In this document: in pieces, positions 22,877-32,452 of the stretch
Position numbering within the stretch: the stretch's first letter is position 1
Layout of the letters: every line of letters begins with the position of its first letter
Assembly (NCBI GenBank): GCA_947846985.1
Contig: CANTUZ010000004.1
Span: 81,697,659 to 81,761,658 of the forward strand
Direction of reading: 5' to 3'
DNA length: 64,000 bases
Source of the DNA: Fratercula arctica
Lineage: Eukaryota; Chordata; Aves; Charadriiformes; Alcidae
Notes under the pieces: generated by a model
Databases searched by the model: none
What the model saw: only the letters and a program-made list of their open reading frames with translations
Told to the model about the DNA's origin: nothing
Program-made: the position numbers and the translations under genes

Positions 22877-25242
22877 TCAAGAGGTTCTGGGCCTGTCCTT
22901 AATTAATTTCCTGACACCACTCATCTTTTGACTAGGACTTTCAAATCAATGTTCTAGCTGAACAATCTTTAGTGTTGTTCTTAGCATTGTATTTACCAAT
23001 GATCACAAACTTAAATTCGCTATAACAAGTCAGCCTGCCAACGAAGACAAGGGAGAAGGACCTGAAACGACTGTATCGAGAGAGCAGGAATCAACAGAAA
23101 CTGCATCTCTCATTCTTAGAAAGGCTATTACAGAATTTTCTGCCTCTGCTATTTGAGTCTAACTTAGCAAACTTGCAGTGTAGTAACGACTCCACCGCTG
23201 GAAAGAATACAATCTGTTTTTTTTAAAAAAAGTCCTTTCACAATGCATGCACCGCAAGCATTTTCCATAACACTAAGTCAGGTCATAGAAAGACAATCCC
23301 TTTACAGTGGCATATGGGACTACTAAGTTTACATCACACCCAGCCTCCAGAACTTCAGCCCGTTTCCGTAAGAGGCACCACTGCTCGCAACACAACCCAG
23401 ACTGTCATTACTCCTGAACGCATTGCAGAAGCACAGCTACAAATTTAAATAATTCATCGTACAGGTAACACTCTTAGTAATAATTGTCTTTTAATTCCGC
23501 AGTATTGATTTAACTTTTCAACAGAGAGCTAGTCGAGCTAGAATTTAAACTTCTTGGGGAAAGTCAATTTGACACGCGGCAAAGAGCACTAGAGAATTAC
23601 CTGGCAAAACCCGTGTACGCTACATTTATGGTCCTTAAATATCACAGATTGAATATCACTGTAATCTAGGGTTTGCTGCCAGTCCTGTCCCTCTCCCGGA
23701 GCTCCTCCCCTGCTCACAAACACCAGAAACTCCTTAACATTTTAACTAAGTTTGCAATTGGTGTGACAGAAATTCAATGCAAAACAACAGCACACAATTA
23801 ACCCCCCCAACTTTAATGGTGATAATCATACTTCTATAATTAATAATAGATTGATTTAATAAAACAAGAACAAGAAAGAATCACAACCATGTAGTACAGA
23901 AAAAAGAATTGTGGTGAGAGCCCATGGAAAATGTTCCAGGGGAAAATGGTATTGTTTCCATGTGCTTTTGGAATCAAGTCCTAGAGAAGACACAGGAACA
24001 AAACGGATGCTCTTGGTTCTCACAAATAAATTTCTACATTTCCATGTTTTCATTAAGGTTTTATTGATGAAACAGGAAAATTTTTTTTTATATATATATA
24101 TACACATACATACATGCTTGTGGCAGAACAGCCACACCTCTTGTATTTTATTGACTATCATTTTTTTGATATTTAAACTTAGTGATATTTATTTTTTACT
24201 CTACCGAGTAATTAATTTTTCTTAGTTTTCTAACAGAAATAGAATCTTCTCATATATAAAGAGTTAATAGCCCCATATTTATCAGGACGAAGCTTTGTAT
24301 TTAGTCATCAAGATTTCATTTGACTGCAAATGTTCTCTCAGTTACTTGTAGTCTGGTTTTCAGTGGTGGGGTTTTTTCATTTTGGTTTGGGGTTTTTTTT
24401 TGCTTTTTTTGTTGTTTTTTTTAATTAGTCTAACTTGATGTCAACAACACTAAATCTTGCCACTAGTTTTCAAGAAATTTTGAAAGGGTCCCAAGGAATT
24501 TGCCATGTTGATGAGCTCAGCATCTCTGAGTTCTGCACAAAGCAAATAAAAATTAGTGTCTCCTCAAATCTGCTGCGAGTCACTTAAGTGTGTAACTGGA
24601 AAAGATTCTTCTCCAAACTAAATGAATTTATCTTCCTCTGTTGCACTTTTACAAGTGTTTAAATGCTTATAATATGACAAAGAATGATACCTTCTAATCT
24701 CTGCTAAAAAAGGAAAAGATTCGATAAAACTTGACCGGCTGGGCAGTGACTGAGTTTAGGAAGTACACGAGAAATACGGAATGCAGCTGAATTCATGCTT
24801 TCCTTTGGTATGTCCAAGTCATTCACACGTAACGCATTCTGAAACCGGACATTTGCACAAACCCATCAGATAACTGAATGCACAAACCAGAAGTGAAAAA
24901 AATCCCAGTTTTATAGAAAGCAATATCGCTCACCCTACAAATCAGAAAGTAATTATCTGCCTCTTCTTTCCATCACAGACACGGCTAAGAAACACAACTC
25001 TTTGAAACAAGCAACAAAAAAATTAATTTGTATTTTCGTTGTATTTTAAACTCTATTTCAGATGAATGTTTTCTGTGGTGGTGGATCACAAGCCTTGCCT
25101 GTTCCTCTCAATAAGCTCCAAACAAACACTCACGAGTGAGGGCAGGAGAACGCCCTTCCCGCTCTCCCACGCTACGCCAGCTCCTCCCCGCCAGCACACG
25201 AACCAGCAACGCACTTCAACAGGGGTGCAGGAGCTGCCAGGA

Positions 25243-25341
25243 GCAGAAGAAATGCTCGGAAAAGTGGGATATTCTGCAGAAGAAATGCTCGGAAAAGTGG
25301 GATATTCTGCAGAAGAAATGCTCGGAAAAGCGGGATATTCC
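25243..25341. repeat. 33-bp minisatellite, 3 copies
   Basis: Units at 25243-25275, 25276-25308 and 25309-25341. The first two are identical and the third differs at two positions (AGTGGG to AGCGGG and the last base T to C). The unit is 11 codons long, so the frame stays open through the array, giving three near-identical 11-residue peptide repeats of the type AEEMLGKVGYS. The minus strand is open as well. Nothing links it to a gene. Confidence 0.95.
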
Positions 25342-27209
25342 GGTAAAGCTGTGGGCCGGCATTAGCAGAGTCGAGAGCTCTCCCCCAGCGCGCACTCCAC
25401 GCCGGACTGCTTGCCCCAGTGCCTCTCCAAAAGGAAGGAGACAGAACAAATGCTGCCTCCTTATTTCCAAAGATAAACTAAAAGGTGCACAGAAATATGA
25501 ATACAGAACAGAACAGAATAGAGAGAATAGTTTTTTCCTGAGTGCAACACATAATTTTTGAAAGAAAATAGGCCTTCCTCAGATTGATACAATTCCCCCG
25601 TATACGGCTTTTTTTGAGCAGTGGATATGCCAATGACACGCTGAATGGCTCCATCTAATCATTACAGAGTGTGAGACTGTAAATTATTTCGAGAGATTTT
25701 AAAGAGACAATAGTTTCTGATTTGCCGAAGTACAGAAAGTAAGAAAGAAAAGCAATTGTAATAATAATTACTTTATTACAATAAAGAATATAATAAAGTT
25801 CATTTTGGATTCCCTTTCTTTTTCCTTCTTTTAAAAGATTATTTTTTGAAGAGGACCGCATAAAGCACAAGTACTGGAACTTTTAAATGGAGATTTTCTG
25901 CCTTCTTTTCCCAACACGACCAGCATTCAATTTAATGGAAGGTGAAAACTTGCTCAAAAGCCGTGTGTCTTACCTTTGGTCCTGGGAAAGGGAAGGGAAG
26001 CACAGAGCGGGTACCAAAGACGTGGTTAATACCTTGGCCTTAACTCCTAGCACTGACTGTGGGCAGAGAGCGCTATTTCTTACGTTCTGTATTTCTAATG
26101 CACACGAATGTTTCAGTCTCCCCAGTGCCAGGTGTCGGTGCCTCCACTCGACACTGGGCGAGGTGTAGAGCGCTGCATCAGAACGTCGGGAAGGCTTTAA
26201 TTTGGGGTGAGAGATGAATTGTCCTCTGTCTTCCTCAGGCTTCTAAATCTTATGGTCAAGCAAATAGCTCGGCTGTCAGCCGTGCCCAGGAAACAGCAAC
26301 GGAGCGGGGCATAAATCCCAGCGCTGCTCTAACTTGAAAAAAAAGAAAAAAAAAAAGGCCATCCATGGCAATTATTTACAACAGTACTGACAAACGCTGT
26401 AGGCACATAAATTGCTCAAGGCAATGGAGTAAGTAAATGAAGCATATCAGTTTCTGAATTCAAAAGATGATATTCTTTTAATACGTGTGTTTGTTCTGAT
26501 CAGCAACAAGCACACACATTTTTCCCTCTTGATGCTTTAACCGGTCTGCTTACCTGTTTTTCTTCTATTTAGAGACATCATCTTTACTAACTCCCTTGAC
26601 TAATTATACTATATTAATACAACATAACCAAATTCAAAGTAATACATTAAATAATTTGCGCAATTTAAAGCATTTCTAAATTGGCTTAGACTGTCTAGTG
26701 TTTAAAACATTTAATGTCTGGAACGTTTTCAAAAGGAGTTGCCATTGATGTCATTAGCACTGAAGCATCGAGCGCTCTAGGGGATCTGCCTCTAAATGCC
26801 CTACATCTCATTAGAAGTCTTCAGAAGAAAACTAAGTTATGATCGATAATTTTCTCTTTTAGAATCGTCCAGCAGGGGCGAGTGTTCCCATGCAGAGTAA
26901 GGACGGAGCACCAGGAGATTTCAGTTTGGAAGTTCAATCCAGACTGACCTTTGACCAACAGAGAATCCCACATACAGACCCCAGAAGGCGGCGACGCTCA
27001 AGAGAAAACACAATGCAAGCCCCACTTGCGGCTTTAAAAGCAGGAGGAATGTCCTTCCTGGCTTCAGCCATGAAAAACACATCAAGGTTAGAACACCAAG
27101 GATTATCACGTTTTAAATGTAGTACTTCCCTGAGTGTAATGACTCGAGAATGTTGTAAAAAGCATGTAGTAAGAAATGAATACAAGGGAACGCTCCTTAG
27201 CACTAATTA

Positions 27210-27239
27210 TCCTCTAATTTTTAGAATATAATTAGAGGA
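27210..27239. repeat. 10-bp inverted repeat (hairpin)
   Basis: TCCTCTAATT (27210-27219) is perfectly complementary in reverse to AATTAGAGGA (27230-27239) across a 10-base loop. It is followed by a run of A rather than T, so it does not resemble a transcription terminator on this strand. Function unknown. Confidence 0.8.
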
Positions 27240-28270
27240 AAAAAAAGATTGTAGTACTTATAATTACATATTTCGTACCCAGAACAAATTTAAACCCAAC
27301 GCTGCCCCAAAACTTTTCCATTATTTTCATTAATCTTTTCATACTCATTTCACACTCACGCTTATCACACTGAATTGCTTTCTAGCTGTGAGCAGTGCAC
27401 ACTTCAGACCTCACAAAACTCAGGGTTTTTTTCTCTGTTCAACTAAAAATTTAAAAATATCCAGCCAATTTTTCAGTGTTTTCACATGTTGCACAGGGCA
27501 GCATGGCTCCAATCAAAAATTCAGCAGGTAATGAAGAATCTCATGCATGTTTAACCTGAACGTTTAACCTCTGGAGGAGCTGCTTAAAAACCACCCCGCA
27601 CAAAAAAGAAGCAATTCTGTGCGTTACTTTTTGCAGAACGAAACTTCTGCAATGAAAATCTGCATTTGGAGTGTCCCGCTCTCCCTGCCTGCCGTTCACA
27701 CACTGACCTTATGGCTGCTCTGCATTAATGGTCTTCCTACATGTTGCTTGAAAACCAAGAGCTTGTAATCCCGGCAGGGAAACCGGAGGCTCAGGAGAGT
27801 CTTAGCAACGCTCCAGGAGTCGGCCGTACCTCCAGGATGCCAATATATAAAACACAGACCGTACCCCCGTTCCCAGTGCCAGCCAGGGCCATCCCGGAGG
27901 GCAGGCACAGAGCTCTCCCTTCCAGCAGCACCGGGTGAAAGAGGACTTTCTGCCATCCCAGTTCTTTGGGATTTTGATTTTTGCCTTCAACATACTCAGA
28001 AATATACTCTTGAGAAAAACACATGGGGCTGAAATTCATTGATACGGAGCCCGGGACAGTATTTATTGTAGCATCACTAGCCCAGGCCGTGGCCAGCTCC
28101 CCTGTCGCAGGGTGCCACCGATAGCAAGATGCCCCCACCCTTCCCAGCCAGCCCGGGGAGCAGCGGGGTGGTGAGGAGCAAGAAGGGAAACCACCCCCAG
28201 TATCTTCAGCAGGACTGAACTGGCATGTGCTCCTGGGACTGGGACCAGTCTGGGAGTCAGAACCCCAGAA

Positions 28271-28492
28271 TCGGATATTAGGAAATATTTTTACATGGAA
28301 AGGGCTGTCAAGCATTGGAAGAGGCTGCCCAGGGCAGTGGTGGAGTCGCCATCCCTGGAGGGATTTAGAAGCCGGGCAGACGTGGTGCTGAGGGACGTGG
28401 GGTAGTGGGGGTTCGGGCAGTGCTGGGCTGATGGTTGGACTCGACGATCTGAAAGGTCCCTTCCAACCTGGGCGATTCTGTGATTCTATGAT
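28271..28492 (+). mobile_element. CR1 LINE, 3' fragment (222 bp)
   Basis: Plus-orientation CR1 3' end. The first 25 bases have diverged from the family (GGATATTAGGAAATATTTTT versus GGATATTGGGAACAATTTCT), after which the match is close, ending with the duplicated octamer ATTCTGTG/ATTCTATG at 28476-28491. Same subfamily as 15618 and 43572. Confidence 0.95.
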
Positions 28493-31400
28493 TTCAGCCT
28501 GCCAGAGAGCTGGTATTTAATTCCAGCAATAGCCCTGCAACCACACACAGGCCCAAACGCACAAGTACAGAGTATGCCGGCCCCCTCAGCAAGCCTTGAA
28601 ACCCCGAGGCAGAATTCCCGGCAGAGCCAACTGTGCACGAGGGGCTGGTACAGCCCGAACCCTGCCCGCGGCCCTCCTGCACCGCCACACCGACGCCTGG
28701 CAGCGGGGCAGTCATTCCCCACAGCGGCGTATTCGTTAGCGTACGTTATGATACTGTAAGTCAATCTTTAAACAATGATTTTTTAAAGTACCACAATCTC
28801 CAGCAAGGGTTATGTCCCTTCGCAAGAGCCCGTGCGACCGCCAATGCAGCGGGGGAGGAAGCTCTGAAACTCTTAACTTGAAAAGTGTAGTTCGGATGTC
28901 ACAGTTTGTAATAGTCACACAAAATATAGACATCAGGTAGTTAAAATTAGCTGGACAGGCCACGGATAGTAGTGAATGAGAGCAAATAACTGAGTGTTAC
29001 GATAGTTCTGTTTCAAAGTACTAAGTACTTACATGGCGTTCTAATGACACTTCAAAAATCTTTTGAAGATATTGAACAGATTTACCCGACTCTCATTTGA
29101 GATTAATGAGTAAAGTTTTATGTAAAGGAACAGAATTATCTGTGACCTCAATGTTTCTTCTACACCACTCCAAGATATCCTATCCCATTTAACATAAAAA
29201 AATGGAAAAACAGGGAGAATCATTATCTGCTAGTATTCTATTTCTCTCCTTCCAATCTACTACATTTTAAATTAGTATGACATTTGACTTTTTTTTAAAT
29301 CAAATAAGAATTCATAGCAGACAGTGCACAACCGTAAATGGATACGAAGTACCAGGAACTCTTATGTCTCGAATCACTCTCTTAGTGCCAATGGGACGAT
29401 TTGTGATCGGCTCCTTTATCAAGGAAAAACTCTTGGCTAGACTCCATCCCTCTGTGCAAACAGATGAACACTTACATTGCTGTGTTGTGTTGTGTTCATT
29501 TATTTTAAAATATTATATGTGGCATGTAGTTTTAGAGTTTCAGATAAAGTAATTCTATTATATTCTTCAGGGCTTCATGCATGAGGAAGGCAGAATTGTG
29601 TGACCGGCTTCATAAACTCATGGCTTTGACACAACCAAGTGTTTTACGTGGACTGGGCTAACGCAAGGTTGGTATTTGTTTTTACATGCAGTTTTAGTAC
29701 TACTGCATCCCATGCGCACGCCACAAGCTCAGCCCAGCTGTCAATAAAGGACATTTGTGTAGGCAGGTCTAAAAGACACTCGCGGTGCACATGAGCACTG
29801 ACGTGACGCTGTGACAATCCTCCCGCTCTTTTTCATGCTGTGCTCCCTCCCAACGTCCCTGCTAAACTAATGGAATGTGTCCGGATTTAATTCAGCCTGG
29901 GCTGCCCTCCACCAGGAGCGCTCCTGCCCCGCTCAGACCCTCTGTGGATCTGAAGGCCCAGATACGCCACCGGGTTTACAGCGGGGTGAGCTGCAGTGCT
30001 GGGGTGGGGATCAGCTGGTTCAAAATGGTTCAAAATGCTTCTATTGCCTGAAAATATATTATTGATTCTAACAAAAAGAAGGGTGATACTGTATAGAACT
30101 CCTTTTACCAAGGAGTTTACAAATTAATGAAAAATTTAATTTTCTTTTTGGTTATAAAACCATTGTGCTAAAATCTATACATGAAAAAAAATATTTCTAG
30201 CAATTTATTCTTATGAAATCAGCATATACTTTTTCATGTAATTCATCCAGCAGTTCAGTCTCAGCTCCTCTCCTAGCCAACATTTCAAGATTTGGAGTTT
30301 CTTTTCCAGGTTACGGTGTAAGAAAAAAAGCCAAGTACAAATCCACTCGTACATCTTTGTGACACGTCTGTTACGTGGCCACTGGTGTGCAGCTTCCAAC
30401 TGCCGATAGAACAAATGTTTCCTGTATTTCAATTCCAATGAATGTTTTAGGCCACCGTAATTGTTTAATGTATTTCTACACTATATATCCATTGCGAGAG
30501 AAGACCACAGACGTGTCTGTTTAAACTACTCAGAACCAAAGCAATACAACAAAAACCCTCCGATTCGAGGGGCTGTCTCGCTGCAGGCTCTTCCTGGGAA
30601 GCCCGTGGGGAGCTGCAGGGAGCAGCCAAAGAGCGGAGCTGTGGGTCGGGCAGTGAATGGTGACGGGGAGAGGAAGAGGAAGAGGAAGAGGAAGAGGAAG
30701 AGGAAGAGGAAGAGGAAGAGGAAGAGGAAGAGGAAGAGGAAGAGGAAGAGGAAGAGGAAGAGGAAGAGGAAGAGGAAGAGGAAGAGGAAGAGGAAGAGGA
30801 AGAGGAAGAGGAAGAGGAAGAGGGGCGGCAGTGCCCTTGCCACGGTTAAAGCTCAGAGCGAGGATGTTGGAAAGTCAAAAACCGTGGCCTGTCTTCTGCC
30901 ACTTTGGAAAAACAACAGGCCCAGACCAAGACAGAGAGACCAAAATACTGGAGACGAATTTCGTATGCACCTTAGCAAAGCCCTGACATTTAATATCACA
31001 TTTGATGAGCCAAAGAGAACATTAAAGTGTTGACCTTTCCATTTAAAACTTCAGCATAAAGACAGGATCTGGCCTTTATGATAAATTTCTAAATTACACT
31101 GCTACTCCTAATTTCTTCCTTGCACATCTCTTTGTTTATTACTGAATTGTTTAACTTTTGCCCTGCTAACAAGTACAGCCACTTAATAACATGAATAGTC
31201 GAGCTGAATTAAGTTAAGCAGGTAGGTAGGTACCGTTGGTTTGAAGCTTCACTATTATCCTTACTAAACTATCTACAATGTGAGGATACAAGTTGAAAGA
31301 AAGAAACAAAGTCAGAACGTACTAGAAATGTCTTCATACTGAAGGAATTAGAAAAAGAGTCACACAGGTCTGGCAAGAAAGAAGAGATGCTGTAAGATAA

Positions 31401-31767
31401 CAGCTTACTGGATTTTTTTTTTCTATTTTCTACTTGCTGATTGCTATGAATTTAATTCGGTCACAGCCACATCAAACCTTCTCTGCGTGTAGGCAACAGG
31501 GAGTGTTCTTGCCACAGGGGTGGTACATCTTCTGTGGTAGGAAGGTCTGAAATTGCTGGGAAAGACCAACACAAGGTTTTGGGAACTTGGGTTAGAAAAG
31601 AGGGAAATGCGGCAGCCTGTTCTAGAAGGCGTGCCAGGATCCACAGCCGTCGGCGGGCGCTGAGATCAATGAGTAATGAATGGTGAGCGGGGCCTGAGGA
31701 GGCTCGGAAGGGAGGGAAGCCAGGGAGGGTGGTGCCATGGAACCAGAGATGGCTGAGGTGGAGAGAG
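28493..31767. other. Unique block with hexanucleotide array
   Basis: AT-rich unique sequence with GC-rich patches at 28600-28720 and 29890-30010. The main feature is the perfect hexanucleotide array at 30671-30823. No splice-supported exon and no further mobile element recognised. Confidence 0.55.
30671..30823. repeat. Perfect (AGGAAG)n array, 25.5 units
   Basis: A 153-bp uninterrupted hexanucleotide tract, purine-only on the plus strand. All six frames are open through it: Arg-Lys, Gly-Arg and poly-Glu on the plus strand and Leu-Phe among the minus-strand readings, which creates a spurious 190-codon frame (30461-31033). Homopurine mirror-symmetric tracts of this length can form triplex (H-DNA). 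Perfect purity implies recent expansion and probable length polymorphism. Confidence 0.98.
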
Positions 31768-32256
31768 CATAGAATCATAGAATCCTGGAATTGCCTGGGT
31801 TGGAAGGGACCTTCCAGATCATCGAGTCCAACCATCAGCCCAGCACTGCCAAGCCCACCACTACCCCACGTCCCTCAGCACCACGTCTGCCCGGCTTCTA
31901 AATCCCTCCAGGGATGGCGACTCCACCACTGCCCTGGGCAGCCTCTTCCAATGCTTGACAGCCCTTTCCGGGAAGAAATTGTTCCCAATATCCATCCTAA
32001 ACCTCCCCTGGTGCCACTTGAGGCCGTTTCCTCTTGTCCCATCGCCTGTTCCTTGGGAGAAGAGCCCGACCCCCCCCCGGCTGCCCCCTCCTTTCAGGGA
32101 GCTGTAGGGAGCGAGAAGGTCTCCCCTCAGCCTCCTTCTCTCCAGGCTGAACACCCCCAGCTCCCTCAGCCGCTCCTCACAAGGCTTGTGCTCCAGACCC
32201 CTCACCAGCTCCGTTGCCCTTCTCTGGACACGCTCCAGCCCCTCAGTGTCTTTCTT
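31768..32256 (-). mobile_element. CR1 LINE, 3' part of a split copy
   Basis: Minus-orientation CR1 with intact 3' end (plus-strand CATAGAATCATAGAATCCTG at 31768). It continues through the 3' UTR and the ORF2 tail to 32256, where a second CR1 has inserted. The element resumes at 32379. Same subfamily as the plus-oriented copy at 43572, with which it shares about 430 bp in inverted orientation. Confidence 0.96.
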
Positions 32257-32301
32257 AGAATCATTCAGGTTGGAAAAGACCCTTGGGATCATCGAGTCCA
32301 A
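31861..32301 (-). pseudogene. CR1 ORF2 tail fused to nested-CR1 leader
   Basis: A 146-codon open frame. The first 15 or so codons come from the 3' UTR of the nested CR1 (32257-32301). The rest is the genuine CR1 ORF2 C-terminus of the host copy: [51 protein letters not shown] and [15 protein letters not shown], ending at the normal stop. The chance in-frame join gives it a new Met. It lacks the RT core and cannot be functional as an enzyme. Confidence 0.85.
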
Positions 32302-32378
32302 CCATCAAGCCCACTCTACAAAGTTCTCCCCTACACCATATCCCCTAACACCACATCTTGTGGTGTTAAGAACATGAC
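32257..32378 (-). mobile_element. Nested CR1 with fold-back 5' end
   Basis: A short minus-oriented CR1 3' end (plus-strand AGAATCATTCAGGTTGGAAA at the left) of the 10423-type subfamily, inserted inside the CR1 that starts at 31768. It matches the 10423 copy up to the CCACATCT at about 32357. The next 10 bases (32359-32368) are the perfect inverted complement of 32346-32355 around a TCT loop. Flanking TTCTT at 32252-32256 and 32379-32383 is a likely short target-site duplication. The insertion post-dates the host copy. Confidence 0.88.
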
Positions 32379-32452
32379 TTCTTGTGGTGAGGGGCCCAAA
32401 ACTGGACACAGCCCTCAAGGTGGGGCCTCACCAGTGCCCAGTACAGGGGGAG
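32379..32452 (-). mobile_element. CR1 LINE, 5' remainder of the split copy
   Basis: Continuation of the CR1 interrupted at 32256: TTCTTGTGGTGAGGGGCCCA, then GGTGGGGCCTCACCAGTGCC and the end of similarity near GTACAGGGGGAG at about 32452. Joining the two parts restores the expected order of CR1 ORF2 sequence, confirming that the nested copy landed inside an existing element. Confidence 0.88.

Larger units (their letters stand above)
22877..28270. other. Unique block with 33-bp minisatellite
   Basis: About 5.4 kb of mostly AT-rich unique sequence. Contains a T9 plus (TA)n stretch at 24081-24101, a three-copy 33-bp tandem repeat at 25243-25341, A-rich tracts at 26338-26358, and a 10-bp-stem hairpin at 27210-27239. 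The stretch 26640-26830 reads like conserved non-coding sequence. GC-rich patches at 25140-25230 and 28080-28230. No gene I can support. Confidence 0.5.

Noticed and set aside
26869..26890. CTCF-like CCAGCAGGGGCGAGTG
   Set aside because: One G short in the core compared with the consensus spacing.
30461..31033. 190-codon frame with an Arg-Lys repeat
   Set aside because: Created by the hexanucleotide array, which is open in every frame; flanking parts look non-coding.
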